Shown here: positions 27,820 to 37,293 of the stretch, piece after piece
How the letters are laid out: every line of letters begins with the position of its first letter
Numbering within the stretch: the first letter of the stretch is position 1
Assembly (NCBI RefSeq): GCF_947496855.1
Contig: NZ_CANMED010000002.1
Location: 558,001 to 622,000 of the forward strand
From: an uncultured Aquimarina sp.
GTDB lineage: Bacteria > Bacteroidota > Bacteroidia > Flavobacteriales > Flavobacteriaceae
DNA: 64,000 nucleotides
Direction: 5' to 3'
The notes under the pieces: model-generated
Told to the model about the DNA's origin: nothing
The model's database searches: none
The model's input: the letters and a program-made list of their open reading frames with translations, nothing else
Made by a program: the position numbers and the translations under genes

Positions 27820-30573
27820 ATGAAAATTACGCTTTTTGTTTTATTACTTGCCCTTTGTATTTTCCCGTCTTATACACAAGAAGAAGGTCAAGAACATATT
27901 CAATACACAAGCATCATATCGACATCAATAGACGACAATAAAAAGGAACAAAAATTAGATTCTTTCTTCAAACAAAAATCTCGATTGCTACCTACATTGG
28001 ACCTAGCAAATTGTTATCATGATTATAGTGTAGATCGCTATAAAAAATGGAGAATAACCAACGACAAAAAACTATTAAAAAATGCGATTCACTACGCGAA
28101 AAACTCATTGAACATCAAAAATAAAGTTGAAGGCACACCTCAGGAATCTCTTGATAAAACATTATACAATTTAGGTGTTTTTAATTTTCAGAATTATGAA
28201 TACTTTAATGCTATTGATTATTTTTCTAAACTCATCGAGGTTGGAAAAATAAGTAAGAAAACAAAGGCATACAATGAATTAGGAAGTTCATATATTAAAA
28301 TAGGAGATTTTCATAAAGCTCTAAATTCTACAGAAAAAGCTTTTAAATTATGTCAACTTCTTGATGATAATCAGAAAAGTTTAATCAGTCTGTTTTTATT
28401 AAGAGCGGACATTTATTCTATAATGGGTTACAAAGAATATTCTAATGAGATTAAAGTGAATTTACAAATAGCTGACTCTATTTTAGACCTGGTTTCTTTT
28501 AATACGATAGGGTTCAATAATAGATTAAATCAAATTAAAGGAAATAGATTACTCGAAACAGGTAAATTCCACGAAGCTATTCTTGTTTTTTCTAAAGTTC
28601 TAGAATCTCGAAACCCTCGGGATTCAACTCTTAAAGCTATTTCCTACAACAGTCTAGGTCTTTCATTTTTGCGCCTGAAACAATTAGACACTGCTGAGAT
28701 TAACTTAAAAAACGCTATCAGTCATAACCCAAAATATACTGCTGCATATGAGAATTTAGGTGATCTGTACATTGAGAAAAAAGAATTCAAAGAGGGATTA
28801 TATCAATACCAAAAAGCAATTAATTATGCTATAAACAATTATGAAGAATTCGCATACAATGATTTAATAGACACAGAAAAATTAGAAGTAGCGGTCAACA
28901 AATATTACCTATTGCATCACCTTATCCAAAAAGCAAATGCTTGGATTACCTATTACCATTATGATAAAAATCAAGATCATCTTACACAAGCTTTAAAAAC
29001 ATTTAAAATTGCAGATCTGTTAGTAGACATCATTCGTTTTGAGAGTACGGAGTATAAATCCAAACTATTTTGGCGAGAACAAGGATCCAAATTATATATC
29101 AAAGCTGTAGAAACATGCTATCTGCTTAAAAAAAACAAAGAGGCCTATTATTTTATGGAAAAAAATAAGGCCTTGTTACTATTAGAAGATATTACCAATG
29201 AACAAGCCAAAGAAAACACCAAGCTTCCTTTGGAAATAGCAAAACGAGAGTTTGCATTAAAACAAGCAATCTATCTTTCTGAAAATGAATTAAATAATTC
29301 AAAAAAAATAGCTAAAGACAGCATCATCTCGATAAAAGATAGAGTCTATCATAATAAAAACCTGTATGAAAAATTTGTAGATTCTATAACTAAAATATAC
29401 CCAGAATATGCTGCTAATAAAAAGAAAATAATCGTCTTACCGTATAAGGCATTTAGTAAAAAACATATTTCAGATAAAGAAGTGGTGTTACAATATATTT
29501 TGGATAAAAATCAAGGCTATGGTTTGCTTACCACATCCAACAAATCTATTTTTTTTGAAATAAAAGATGTCCCTAAGCTTCAGCAAAATATTAGGCAATT
29601 GCGCAAGCAGTCTTCTGATTGGTTTCGTACTCAAGAACAACTAACTGCCTATCAAAAAAACGCGAATCTCATATTTAAAAAATTAATACCTCAACAGGTA
29701 TATACCCAACTTAAAGAAAAGAAAGTTACCATCATACCTGATTATACATTGCAACAAGTCTCTTTTGATGTGTTAATTACCTCACAACAATCTGATAAAT
29801 ATTTGATACAGGATACTGAGATACGGTATGCGTATTCGATGTCATATCTGGATCGTAAAGACCAGATAAAAACTACGCCTAAACATTCTTTTATAGGCTT
29901 TGCCCCTGTAACCTTTGCTACAAAAGAACTGGGAGATCTTACCCTAAGTAAAAAAGAAGTACTATTGATTTCAGATTTATTTAATGGAAAAACTCTAATA
30001 GAAGAAAAGGCAACCAAAGCTAATTTTCTAAATACAATCGCTGAATATAAAATTATACACCTTTCTACACATGCAGATATTGGTGATGCTATAGATCCTT
30101 GGATAGCATTTAGAGATAAAAAGCTAACGCTACAGGAGATTTATGCCACTAAGAATCAATCTGACATGGTAGTACTAAGTGCTTGCAAGACATCCTTAGG
30201 AGAGCTAGAAAAAGGAGAAGGCGTAATGAGTCTGGCTCGTGGCTTTTTTCACTCTGGAACGAGAAGTGTAATCTCATCTTTATGGTCTACCAATGATAAA
30301 TCGAACCAAGAGTTGATGATTGATTTCTACAAAGGCATCAACCAAGGGCTTACTAAATCTAACGCCTTACGAAATGCTAAACTAAATTATATAAACACAC
30401 ATCAAGGCACAGAACTATCTCCTTTTTATTGGGGTTCTTTAATATTGATAGGTGATAATGCTCCTATAGATCTATCTCAAAGTATTAACAATTGGTATTG
30501 GTTATTTACATTTTTTATAATCGCACTAGTTATTTTTATTTATTATTTAAAAAAAGCAAAAAATCATAATTGA
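27820..30573 (+). CDS. TPR-CHAT caspase-like protease, membrane-anchored
   Basis: The 917-residue protein has a signal peptide, then TPR repeats from about residue 95 to 370 (YFNAIDYFSKLIEVGK, FHEAILVFSKVLES, AAYENLGDLYIEKKEF). A C-terminal CHAT domain follows, with the His in IIHLSTHADIGD (about 746) and the Cys in VVLSACKTSLGE (about 788), then a final membrane helix and short tail. CHAT domains are caspase-like cysteine proteases. Topology suggests the protease faces the periplasm. It follows the S8 protease by 141 bp. Confidence 0.9.
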   Translation: MKITLFVLLLALCIFPSYTQEEGQEHIQYTSIISTSIDDNKKEQKLDSFFKQKSRLLPTLDLANCYHDYSVDRYKKWRITNDKKLLKNAIHYAKNSLNIKNKVEGTPQESLDKTLYNLGVFNFQNYEYFNAIDYFSKLIEVGKISKKTKAYNELGSSYIKIGDFHKALNSTEKAFKLCQLLDDNQKSLISLFLLRADIYSIMGYKEYSNEIKVNLQIADSILDLVSFNTIGFNNRLNQIKGNRLLETGKFHEAILVFSKVLESRNPRDSTLKAISYNSLGLSFLRLKQLDTAEINLKNAISHNPKYTAAYENLGDLYIEKKEFKEGLYQYQKAINYAINNYEEFAYNDLIDTEKLEVAVNKYYLLHHLIQKANAWITYYHYDKNQDHLTQALKTFKIADLLVDIIRFESTEYKSKLFWREQGSKLYIKAVETCYLLKKNKEAYYFMEKNKALLLLEDITNEQAKENTKLPLEIAKREFALKQAIYLSENELNNSKKIAKDSIISIKDRVYHNKNLYEKFVDSITKIYPEYAANKKKIIVLPYKAFSKKHISDKEVVLQYILDKNQGYGLLTTSNKSIFFEIKDVPKLQQNIRQLRKQSSDWFRTQEQLTAYQKNANLIFKKLIPQQVYTQLKEKKVTIIPDYTLQQVSFDVLITSQQSDKYLIQDTEIRYAYSMSYLDRKDQIKTTPKHSFIGFAPVTFATKELGDLTLSKKEVLLISDLFNGKTLIEEKATKANFLNTIAEYKIIHLSTHADIGDAIDPWIAFRDKKLTLQEIYATKNQSDMVVLSACKTSLGELEKGEGVMSLARGFFHSGTRSVISSLWSTNDKSNQELMIDFYKGINQGLTKSNALRNAKLNYINTHQGTELSPFYWGSLILIGDNAPIDLSQSINNWYWLFTFFIIALVIFIYYLKKAKNHN

Positions 30574-30600
30574 CAATGCACTCTCTAAATAAATCAATCC

Positions 30601-30669
30601 ATAAACCCATTATAGATTTAAAATACACCTCATAAAAGAAGAATATTTCCAAATCTAGAATGGGTTTAT
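30601..30669. terminator. long bidirectional terminator-like hairpin
   Basis: Arms 30601-30619 and 30651-30669 pair over 18 of 19 positions (ATAAACCCATT and TAGATTT blocks around a single mismatch). It lies between the convergent CHAT and metalloprotease genes, and the plus strand continues into a T-rich run. Confidence 0.75.
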
Positions 30670-30719
30670 TGTTTTTACATTAAAACGTTTTCTATACTTA
30701 GATTACATCACTGCAATCT

Positions 30720-33392
30720 CTATTTCTGATTTGCAACAATTATTTTATGTGTTTTTACAAAACCACCTTTATCAGAAAACTTCATAATATAGATACCTTC
30801 TGCATAAGAACTCATATCAATTTGACAGTCATTTTGTTTCATTTTTTGAGAGATTAATTTAGTTCCTTTAAAATCGAAAACATCAATTACAACTCCATTT
30901 ACATCAAAAATATTGGATTCAATTTTTATATATATTTGATCCGATACTGGATTAGGATACAACGTAATAGTGTAGGGATTTATTAAATCCATTTCAAGAG
31001 AAGCCGACACATTATTAGTATTTTGCTTATTATGTAATTCATTACTACGATACATGGTAGATAGCTCAGGCCACTTTTCATAATAAAACAAATCATGTAG
31101 CTCATAATACTTTAATGCTAGCACGTGCTTTTCATTATGAGGAGTTGCTTTTACAGTTAAATAGTCATTTTGAACCCCATTTAAATACCAATTATCGAGT
31201 CTTCCTGTTCCCGAATTATTCCAGTTTTGCTGAAAATCTGTTCCATTATAATCGGCAGTTGCAGACCAAACATTGTTAATATTCAAAACCTCATCTGTTG
31301 GATCTTGATCAAAATTACCTATCAATATTTTTTGTTCATTATTTAGAGGTAATATCTGCATATGTGCAAATTTTGAGTCTCCATATTGACTCCAAACCCA
31401 ATTCCACTGAGAAGTATTCGTATTAAATCTCAAGACTGTAACCCAAGTATTTACCCAAGTCAACAATTCATCTGTATTAGTGACAGTAAATTTACCAGGT
31501 GTATATCGATTGTTATAACTTGCATCTACTCCACCAATTCTTCCACTACCACTATTAGTCCAACGTTGGTTAAAAATCCCTCCATCAAAATCAAATAAAC
31601 TCGCCCAATCATATGAAAATCCAAGTAGCTCATCTTTTCCATCACCGTCAAAATCTCCAACCTGAAATTGATCAGAAGATCTTATATGCCACGTAGAAAT
31701 ATTAAAACTACCAGAATTACCCCATTTATAATACCAAGAGTTTGTAGTTGCATCGAACCCTTGCAATATTGCCCAAGCATTACTAACAGACATAGACAAT
31801 AGATCCGTAATTCCATCACCATCAAAATCTCCTGTGTAATGTCTATCTCCATCATTCATATACCACGATCCAATCCATCTACTTCCGTGATTATTCCAGG
31901 TATCATACCAGTCTGTTCCTGTATCACAGGAATAATCCTCCATTCCAGACCAGGTCGTACTACTCATAAAAAGGAGTTCTTCATCGGTATCTCCGTCAAA
32001 ATCTCCTACCAGCTTATGATCTCCATTATTAAAATACCAACCACCTAGTCTTCTTTTATTTCTTTCATTGGTCCAAGTCATCTCCCAGTCATTTCCTACT
32101 GTCGATGAATTTATATTATTTAGACAACTACCATACAAAGTGAGATGATTCTGAGTTCTAATTACGCTGGACGCGTTAAAAAAATACCCTGTCGAACCAT
32201 AGCACATAATACCTGGATTTATATTACATTCTGTATTACCAGAAACTTCAAATGGATGCAACATATCTAATGCATGCCCTATTTCGTGTGCAATCGTCAT
32301 AAACGCGTTAGAAACATCACCAATTACCGCACAGGCATAAGTAGGAATGCGACAAACTGTTCCTCGGTAAGCAATTCCCCCTACAGTTAAGCTTCCGTTA
32401 TCATTTTTCATACGTCTTAATCCAGTAAATAGCATATTTAGATCTCTGTTCACCCCCGCAAAAATCGAAGGACTATTTGCTCTCAATTCTCCCAATCGAT
32501 CTTCTGCAATAATAGATGTATATGGATCTGTACTTGATGTCTGTATATTCTGACCAGTAACACTAAAAAGAATATTAAAATAAATAGAAAAAATTCCTTC
32601 TGTTTGGTTTAACAAGGATAAGATTTTGGCATTAGAACCTCCTCTATTTCTATATTTTTGATAGTGTTCATAATCCGCATCGGTTGCGATTTCCAAATAT
32701 TTTGGTGTGCAATTTGTTGTACCACTTTTTGCAGTAAAAGTTTTATCTCCAATACTGATTTCTTCCTCGTCTTCTATCGCTACAATTACCTGTTGACATG
32801 TTCCCAATGACGCTTCTTTTAGGTCATTCATTCGGTATACCAACAATAAATTTTTCACTTCATTATTTTTCAAAAAACTACGAGTGGACTCAAAAAACAA
32901 CCAATCCTCTTTTTCCTTATCATAGATATATCCCCAAAAATTATCTTTTGTGATAGTTACTCTAACCACATTATTTCTGTTTTTATCTGCAAATCCTTTA
33001 TATGTATCAACCTGATCAATAATGTTGGTAGTTTCTCCTCGCTCATTAATAATTTCTCCATTAATCGCTTCTACATACTCTGGACTTCTGATATCATTAG
33101 ATTGTAAACTTATTATATATTTCCATTTTTCTGCAGCTATCACTAATTCAGAAACATAATTATCTTTATTAACATGTTTATAAACCTCTTCAAAATTAAA
33201 ATCAAAAAGCTCATATCTCTCTAAATACTCTTCTAAACCAGCTACTGTTTCGTTAGAAGTTGTTAATTGAAGTGTCTTGGGCACATACGTATCGATGTGA
33301 TCAAAATCACTTCCTTCTTTTATCTGTTCTTGTCCATAAAGTATGGTAATCCCAAAACTTATAAACAAGAGGTTTTTTATGAATGATTTCAT
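30720..33392 (-). CDS. secreted metzincin-like metalloprotease with FG-GAP-like repeats and T9SS signal
   Basis: The 890-residue protein has a signal peptide. A catalytic domain carries the zinc motif IAHEIGHALDMLHPFE (HExxHxxxxxH, about residue 366). A beta-propeller-like region follows, with repeats of the type GDFDGDGKDELL and GNFDQDPTDEVL and W-rich strands. A C-terminal type IX sorting domain (ITLYPNPVSDQIYIKIE, ending in a MKFSDKGGF strand) ends the protein. It is therefore exported across the outer membrane. Substrate is unknown. Confidence 0.9.
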   Translation of the reverse strand: MKSFIKNLLFISFGITILYGQEQIKEGSDFDHIDTYVPKTLQLTTSNETVAGLEEYLERYELFDFNFEEVYKHVNKDNYVSELVIAAEKWKYIISLQSNDIRSPEYVEAINGEIINERGETTNIIDQVDTYKGFADKNRNNVVRVTITKDNFWGYIYDKEKEDWLFFESTRSFLKNNEVKNLLLVYRMNDLKEASLGTCQQVIVAIEDEEEISIGDKTFTAKSGTTNCTPKYLEIATDADYEHYQKYRNRGGSNAKILSLLNQTEGIFSIYFNILFSVTGQNIQTSSTDPYTSIIAEDRLGELRANSPSIFAGVNRDLNMLFTGLRRMKNDNGSLTVGGIAYRGTVCRIPTYACAVIGDVSNAFMTIAHEIGHALDMLHPFEVSGNTECNINPGIMCYGSTGYFFNASSVIRTQNHLTLYGSCLNNINSSTVGNDWEMTWTNERNKRRLGGWYFNNGDHKLVGDFDGDTDEELLFMSSTTWSGMEDYSCDTGTDWYDTWNNHGSRWIGSWYMNDGDRHYTGDFDGDGITDLLSMSVSNAWAILQGFDATTNSWYYKWGNSGSFNISTWHIRSSDQFQVGDFDGDGKDELLGFSYDWASLFDFDGGIFNQRWTNSGSGRIGGVDASYNNRYTPGKFTVTNTDELLTWVNTWVTVLRFNTNTSQWNWVWSQYGDSKFAHMQILPLNNEQKILIGNFDQDPTDEVLNINNVWSATADYNGTDFQQNWNNSGTGRLDNWYLNGVQNDYLTVKATPHNEKHVLALKYYELHDLFYYEKWPELSTMYRSNELHNKQNTNNVSASLEMDLINPYTITLYPNPVSDQIYIKIESNIFDVNGVVIDVFDFKGTKLISQKMKQNDCQIDMSSYAEGIYIMKFSDKGGFVKTHKIIVANQK

Positions 33393-33450
33393 TGCTTCAG
33401 TATATTGTATCCACCTCCATATCTTTTATCTATAGAGGTGGATTGTTTTA

Positions 33451-34581
33451 TTAATTATTTATGGTCCAAACCCCAAGATCTGTACATCCAGAAGGGTTCA
33501 TTGTCACTGTAGACAAGTCTATAATAGATGTATGAATTGGTCCTCCAGGGATACATAAACACAAACAAGCATTTAACTGAAATACGCTATCAGGACATAC
33601 CCAAAATTCTACAAATCCATTTGCATCTGGTGTAAAATGTCCAGAAAACCCATTATAAGTAAGTCCGGTAGCCCACACATAACATCCTGGGTCACCATTC
33701 GTATATACAACTTGTACTCTTACGCATACCAACGCATTTGCACAAGGATCATCTGCATTCCAGGCACTATTAACCGATGTAATCTCTCCTCGTAAGATAT
33801 TTCCTTGGTTAATCAAAACTCCAGAGATATCCCAGTATCCTGTATCTCTATTTAGCTCATATAAATTGACTTGTTCAGGAGTATTTTCTGTCCGTATGGG
33901 AAATGAAGTGTCAATAGCAACACCTTCGTTCAAGTCTAAAGGAATATTTTCTTCAGGAATTGTTGCTGTTATTTCGATCATACCGAAAGAAGTTAACGGA
34001 TATAGAGTACCATCTTCTTCGTTTTCTGCAATGTAACTTCCTGGAGCACTCCTTAACTCTAACTGATTTGTTATATCTATATAAGTTGCTCTAATTTCTA
34101 CTAAACCATTGTAAGGTTTTCCTTTATAACTGAATGCATTTGGCGGTATTGTTATCTGTCCATCAGAAGCTACAGAGATTTCTGCTCCTTTTTTAGAATC
34201 AATTACATGAGCTTTAGCCCTTTCTTTCATCAAAATAAACAACTTTGTGTTTTCCTCAATTACTTTAGATACGGTCACAAAACCCTGATGTTCTATAGTT
34301 AATACATCACCAAGACTAAAACTATTTTCTTTTAAGATGAAGCTCCCTTCTGCATCACTTATTCCAATTATTTTTCCTTTAAGTTTTATCGTTGCGTTAT
34401 CTATTGGTTTATTATTTGTAGTCTGAAGCGTTCCACTCAGTCGATCTAATACTCCTTCTTTTTTCAAAGTGGTTTCCAATACAACCTGCTTTTCTGATGC
34501 AGTAAACTCATCATTACAAGCATAAAAAAAGGTTATAATTGCTAACAAAGTGATCAAAAAAAATGATTTTAAATTTTTCAT
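33451..34581 (-). CDS. lipoprotein with carboxypeptidase-like regulatory domain
   Basis: The 376-residue protein has a lipobox (ITFFYACND). A CarboxypepD_reg-like beta-sandwich spans about residues 48-118 (LSGTLQTTNNKPIDNATIKL, ISDAEGSFIL). A larger beta-rich region with PNAFSYKGKPYNGLVEIRATYID follows, then a Cys-rich C-terminal region with eight or more cysteines. The cysteines suggest disulfides outside the cytosol. It lies 31 bp from the secreted protein upstream and probably shares its transcript. Confidence 0.75.
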   Translation of the reverse strand: MKNLKSFFLITLLAIITFFYACNDEFTASEKQVVLETTLKKEGVLDRLSGTLQTTNNKPIDNATIKLKGKIIGISDAEGSFILKENSFSLGDVLTIEHQGFVTVSKVIEENTKLFILMKERAKAHVIDSKKGAEISVASDGQITIPPNAFSYKGKPYNGLVEIRATYIDITNQLELRSAPGSYIAENEEDGTLYPLTSFGMIEITATIPEENIPLDLNEGVAIDTSFPIRTENTPEQVNLYELNRDTGYWDISGVLINQGNILRGEITSVNSAWNADDPCANALVCVRVQVVYTNGDPGCYVWATGLTYNGFSGHFTPDANGFVEFWVCPDSVFQLNACLCLCIPGGPIHTSIIDLSTVTMNPSGCTDLGVWTINN

Positions 34582-34611
34582 TTATTCTATATTTTAAGTT
34601 GATTCAAATTT

Positions 34612-36528
34612 TTATTGTATTGCTAATTGCTGTGTGATTATCGCTCCTGATTTTCTGATGATTCTAATAAAATACATCCCTTTATCAATTCTAGAATCAA
34701 TGTCTAAAACGATGTTTCCTTTTTGAACCGAAAAAGATAATGAGGTGCTTTTTCCAGAAAGCTCAACCAGTGCTATACTTTTAATAGGGTCGTTATTAAA
34801 TCCCGAAATGGTCAGTGTATTTCCTGATTGTACCGGATTAGGATACATCTCTAACTTAGACACATTGGTATTTTTATCATCTGTAGAATGTTCCCTTTCA
34901 TATTCTTCATACAGTTCATAAATAGCACCTGAATTCACTAACTCATTAATTTCTCTACTGTACCCACTATCTGGCTCATAAGGATACTCTTTCGTCTCTA
35001 AAATAAATCCTCCGATATTATTCTCACTTTCTTGTATCTGCACTCTAAAATACTTTCTGGTTTCTTGCCATTCTTTGCAATCATTCCAGATTCCGTGTTT
35101 TATGTAATACCAAGTATTGATCAGAAGCCCTTGAAAAGAAGCCACATCAGAATTACAGCAGAATCCACTGATGACATTATGATTAACATCATACACTTCC
35201 CATCCGTGATACACAGAAAGAGGATTGGCATTTGCCTGTACATTTACACTTACTTGACCATTAAAGTTAGAGCTTACACTTAGTGCAAAATCCGTAGTAT
35301 ATCCAGCCCAACTTACAGAACTAGGAACAATTTTTCTGGTTTCTTGCCACGGATAACAGTTTTTATCAGCATCTTTCCAAACCCCATGTTTGATATAATA
35401 ATTTTTAGTTCTACTTAATCCACTAAACGTTAACGTTGTACCTCCTTGAATAGGTCCAACTTGTGTACCTCCAATTGTTGTAGAAGTCGACGTTTCAAAT
35501 AATCCCCACCATTGATACACATTAGGGTTTGTTGCTGTTACCTGTACTGTAATCGTTCCATTACCAGCACAGCTAGCATTCATGGTGAAATTAGAATCCA
35601 AGGCTACATTCGATAACACGGTAAATCGTTTGGTTAATGGTAACCAACCGATACATGCATTCCCTAATGCTACTTTGATTTCATATTCGTAGCCAGCTTC
35701 AAAATTCACATTATTTCCTGCAAATAGCGTGGTTAAATTAACGGTTTGCAATTGCCCTGTAGTCCAACCTAATCCAGATACGTACTGAAAACTACCAATA
35801 CTTCCTGTAGGTCTCCTCCACGCATCAATAAAATAACGAACTTCTCCCTGAGAAGCGCTTCCGTTTAAAAGAATCGTTTCCCCTTCACAAAAGGCATCTT
35901 TACTATTGGAATCAGAATCTTCAAAATGAAAATCAACAGATAATGCTTGACTTTCTTCGATAACGATATCATCAATAGTCATTTCTGCTTGTTTTGCTCC
36001 TCCTGTATACAAAGGATTGATCAAAAGGCTGGCATAGTTTGCATTAGGTGTAAAAGTGGTCGTAACCAAATGCCAGTTATTTCCTAAATATGTGCCTATT
36101 GTATTCGAAAAAATAGTTTGTTCATTAAGGATGGTACCGTTCTGAAAATTAACCGCTCTTAAGTTTATCGTACCGTGATCACTTATATCCTGATTACCTC
36201 TATCATTCGTTCGTACTCTAAAAGAAACTGCATAACATTTGCCCGTCTCAAATGCGATAGCAGTTTGTATACTCTCGTAATGATTGTTTGAACCTCCTGA
36301 CCACATCCAGGCATTTGGATTAGAAGGCGTTCCGTGCAATGAAGGACTACCGGTAAATGAATTCCAATTAGGAACACAATTATTGCTAGTGGTAGTAAAT
36401 GCGAAACTATAATTATTACAATTGGTATTGTAAGAAGAAAAATCTCCATTGGTGACCAGGTTCTGACCTACCCCCAGATTAACCGATACTATTGTAAAAA
36501 ATAGTACTAAAATATTTTTAAAATTCAT
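34612..36528 (-). CDS. T9SS-exported beta-sandwich protein
   Basis: The 638-residue protein has a signal peptide. A carbohydrate-binding/galactose-binding-like domain follows (LVTNGDFSSYNTNC, MTIDDIVIEESQ), then paired repeats near residues 305-410 and 405-495 with the phrase YYIKHGVWKD / YYIKHGIWND. The C-terminal T9SS domain reads LEMYPNPVQSGNTLTISGF and ends QQLAIQ. No enzyme motif is seen, so it is probably a surface adhesin or binding protein. It is the first gene of the run with the lipoprotein. Confidence 0.82.
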   Translation of the reverse strand: MNFKNILVLFFTIVSVNLGVGQNLVTNGDFSSYNTNCNNYSFAFTTTSNNCVPNWNSFTGSPSLHGTPSNPNAWMWSGGSNNHYESIQTAIAFETGKCYAVSFRVRTNDRGNQDISDHGTINLRAVNFQNGTILNEQTIFSNTIGTYLGNNWHLVTTTFTPNANYASLLINPLYTGGAKQAEMTIDDIVIEESQALSVDFHFEDSDSNSKDAFCEGETILLNGSASQGEVRYFIDAWRRPTGSIGSFQYVSGLGWTTGQLQTVNLTTLFAGNNVNFEAGYEYEIKVALGNACIGWLPLTKRFTVLSNVALDSNFTMNASCAGNGTITVQVTATNPNVYQWWGLFETSTSTTIGGTQVGPIQGGTTLTFSGLSRTKNYYIKHGVWKDADKNCYPWQETRKIVPSSVSWAGYTTDFALSVSSNFNGQVSVNVQANANPLSVYHGWEVYDVNHNVISGFCCNSDVASFQGLLINTWYYIKHGIWNDCKEWQETRKYFRVQIQESENNIGGFILETKEYPYEPDSGYSREINELVNSGAIYELYEEYEREHSTDDKNTNVSKLEMYPNPVQSGNTLTISGFNNDPIKSIALVELSGKSTSLSFSVQKGNIVLDIDSRIDKGMYFIRIIRKSGAIITQQLAIQ

Positions 36529-37240
36529 TGTATTAGTTTTAAAAGAAATGCCTACTCATACGCTTTTCGGCTACCGCGTTTTGCTTCACAAAAAATGATT
36601 ATGGTTGATCAGACCCAGAAACAATTGCTTATTTAGTAAGGGGAGTATGTTTAGTGCTACATGTTACCCTTGATTTTTATTTTTTTTGAAGTAGTTGCGT
36701 TTTCCCTAATAAATCATAGGCGATATAAGTCGAAGAATAAGTGAATCAATAAGGAGAAAAAAGAGCAGAAATGAGCATGAATCTGAGACTAAGAATTTGA
36801 GTAGTTGCAATCAATCTGAGTAATTATCTTGAATAAGATTTTATTTAGCTTACTAAATCTGTTCTTTTAAAATGGTAGTTTTAGTGAAACTCTATTTTGA
36901 AAAGTCACGTAGCACTTCATCAAAATAGATAGTTGAACTAATCCCACCTCCACGGCTTGATCTCATAAATTCTACCTCGAAATCTCTTAAGTTCATTAAA
37001 TCGGTTCATTTTATAAGTTTACGATTTGACACTTAAATGAACTGATATGTTATTTGGATATGCACGTATAAGTAACCCATCTCAGAAATTTGATTTACAA
37101 AAGGCGTATTATAAAAATTGAGGGAAAAAATAGTATTTTAATTTTATTTTGCTAATTTAGAAGGAACAAACAATTATAAACCACCCCATGCCTGAAGATT
37201 TCTTCGGGTATGGGGTATCGTTTATTAAAAACTATTTGAA
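36529..37240. other. long intergenic region with a 15-bp hairpin
   Basis: No credible gene is seen in these 712 bp. At 37183-37216 a 15-bp stem (ACCCCATGCCTGAAG with CTTCGGGTATGGGGT; 13 Watson-Crick and two G-T pairs, 4-nt loop) stands 56 bp before the cassette boundary. It lacks a clear T tract on either strand and no obvious transcript ends there. It could be a structured RNA or part of a recombination site. Confidence 0.6.
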
Positions 37241-37268
37241 AATATAAAAGACATATATCCTTTATATT
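37241..37268. repeat. short hairpin repeat, copy 1 of 3
   Basis: The arms AATATAAAAGA and TCCTTTATATT pair at 10 of 11 positions around CATATA. Related copies are at 48910-48939 and 50069-50098. All share GGACATAYATCC or one-base variants and lie just before the start of a gene unit. This copy is followed four bases later by the GTT that begins the HerA cassette. Confidence 0.75.
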
Positions 37269-37293
37269 ATTGTTAGAGCCAATTAAAAAAACT

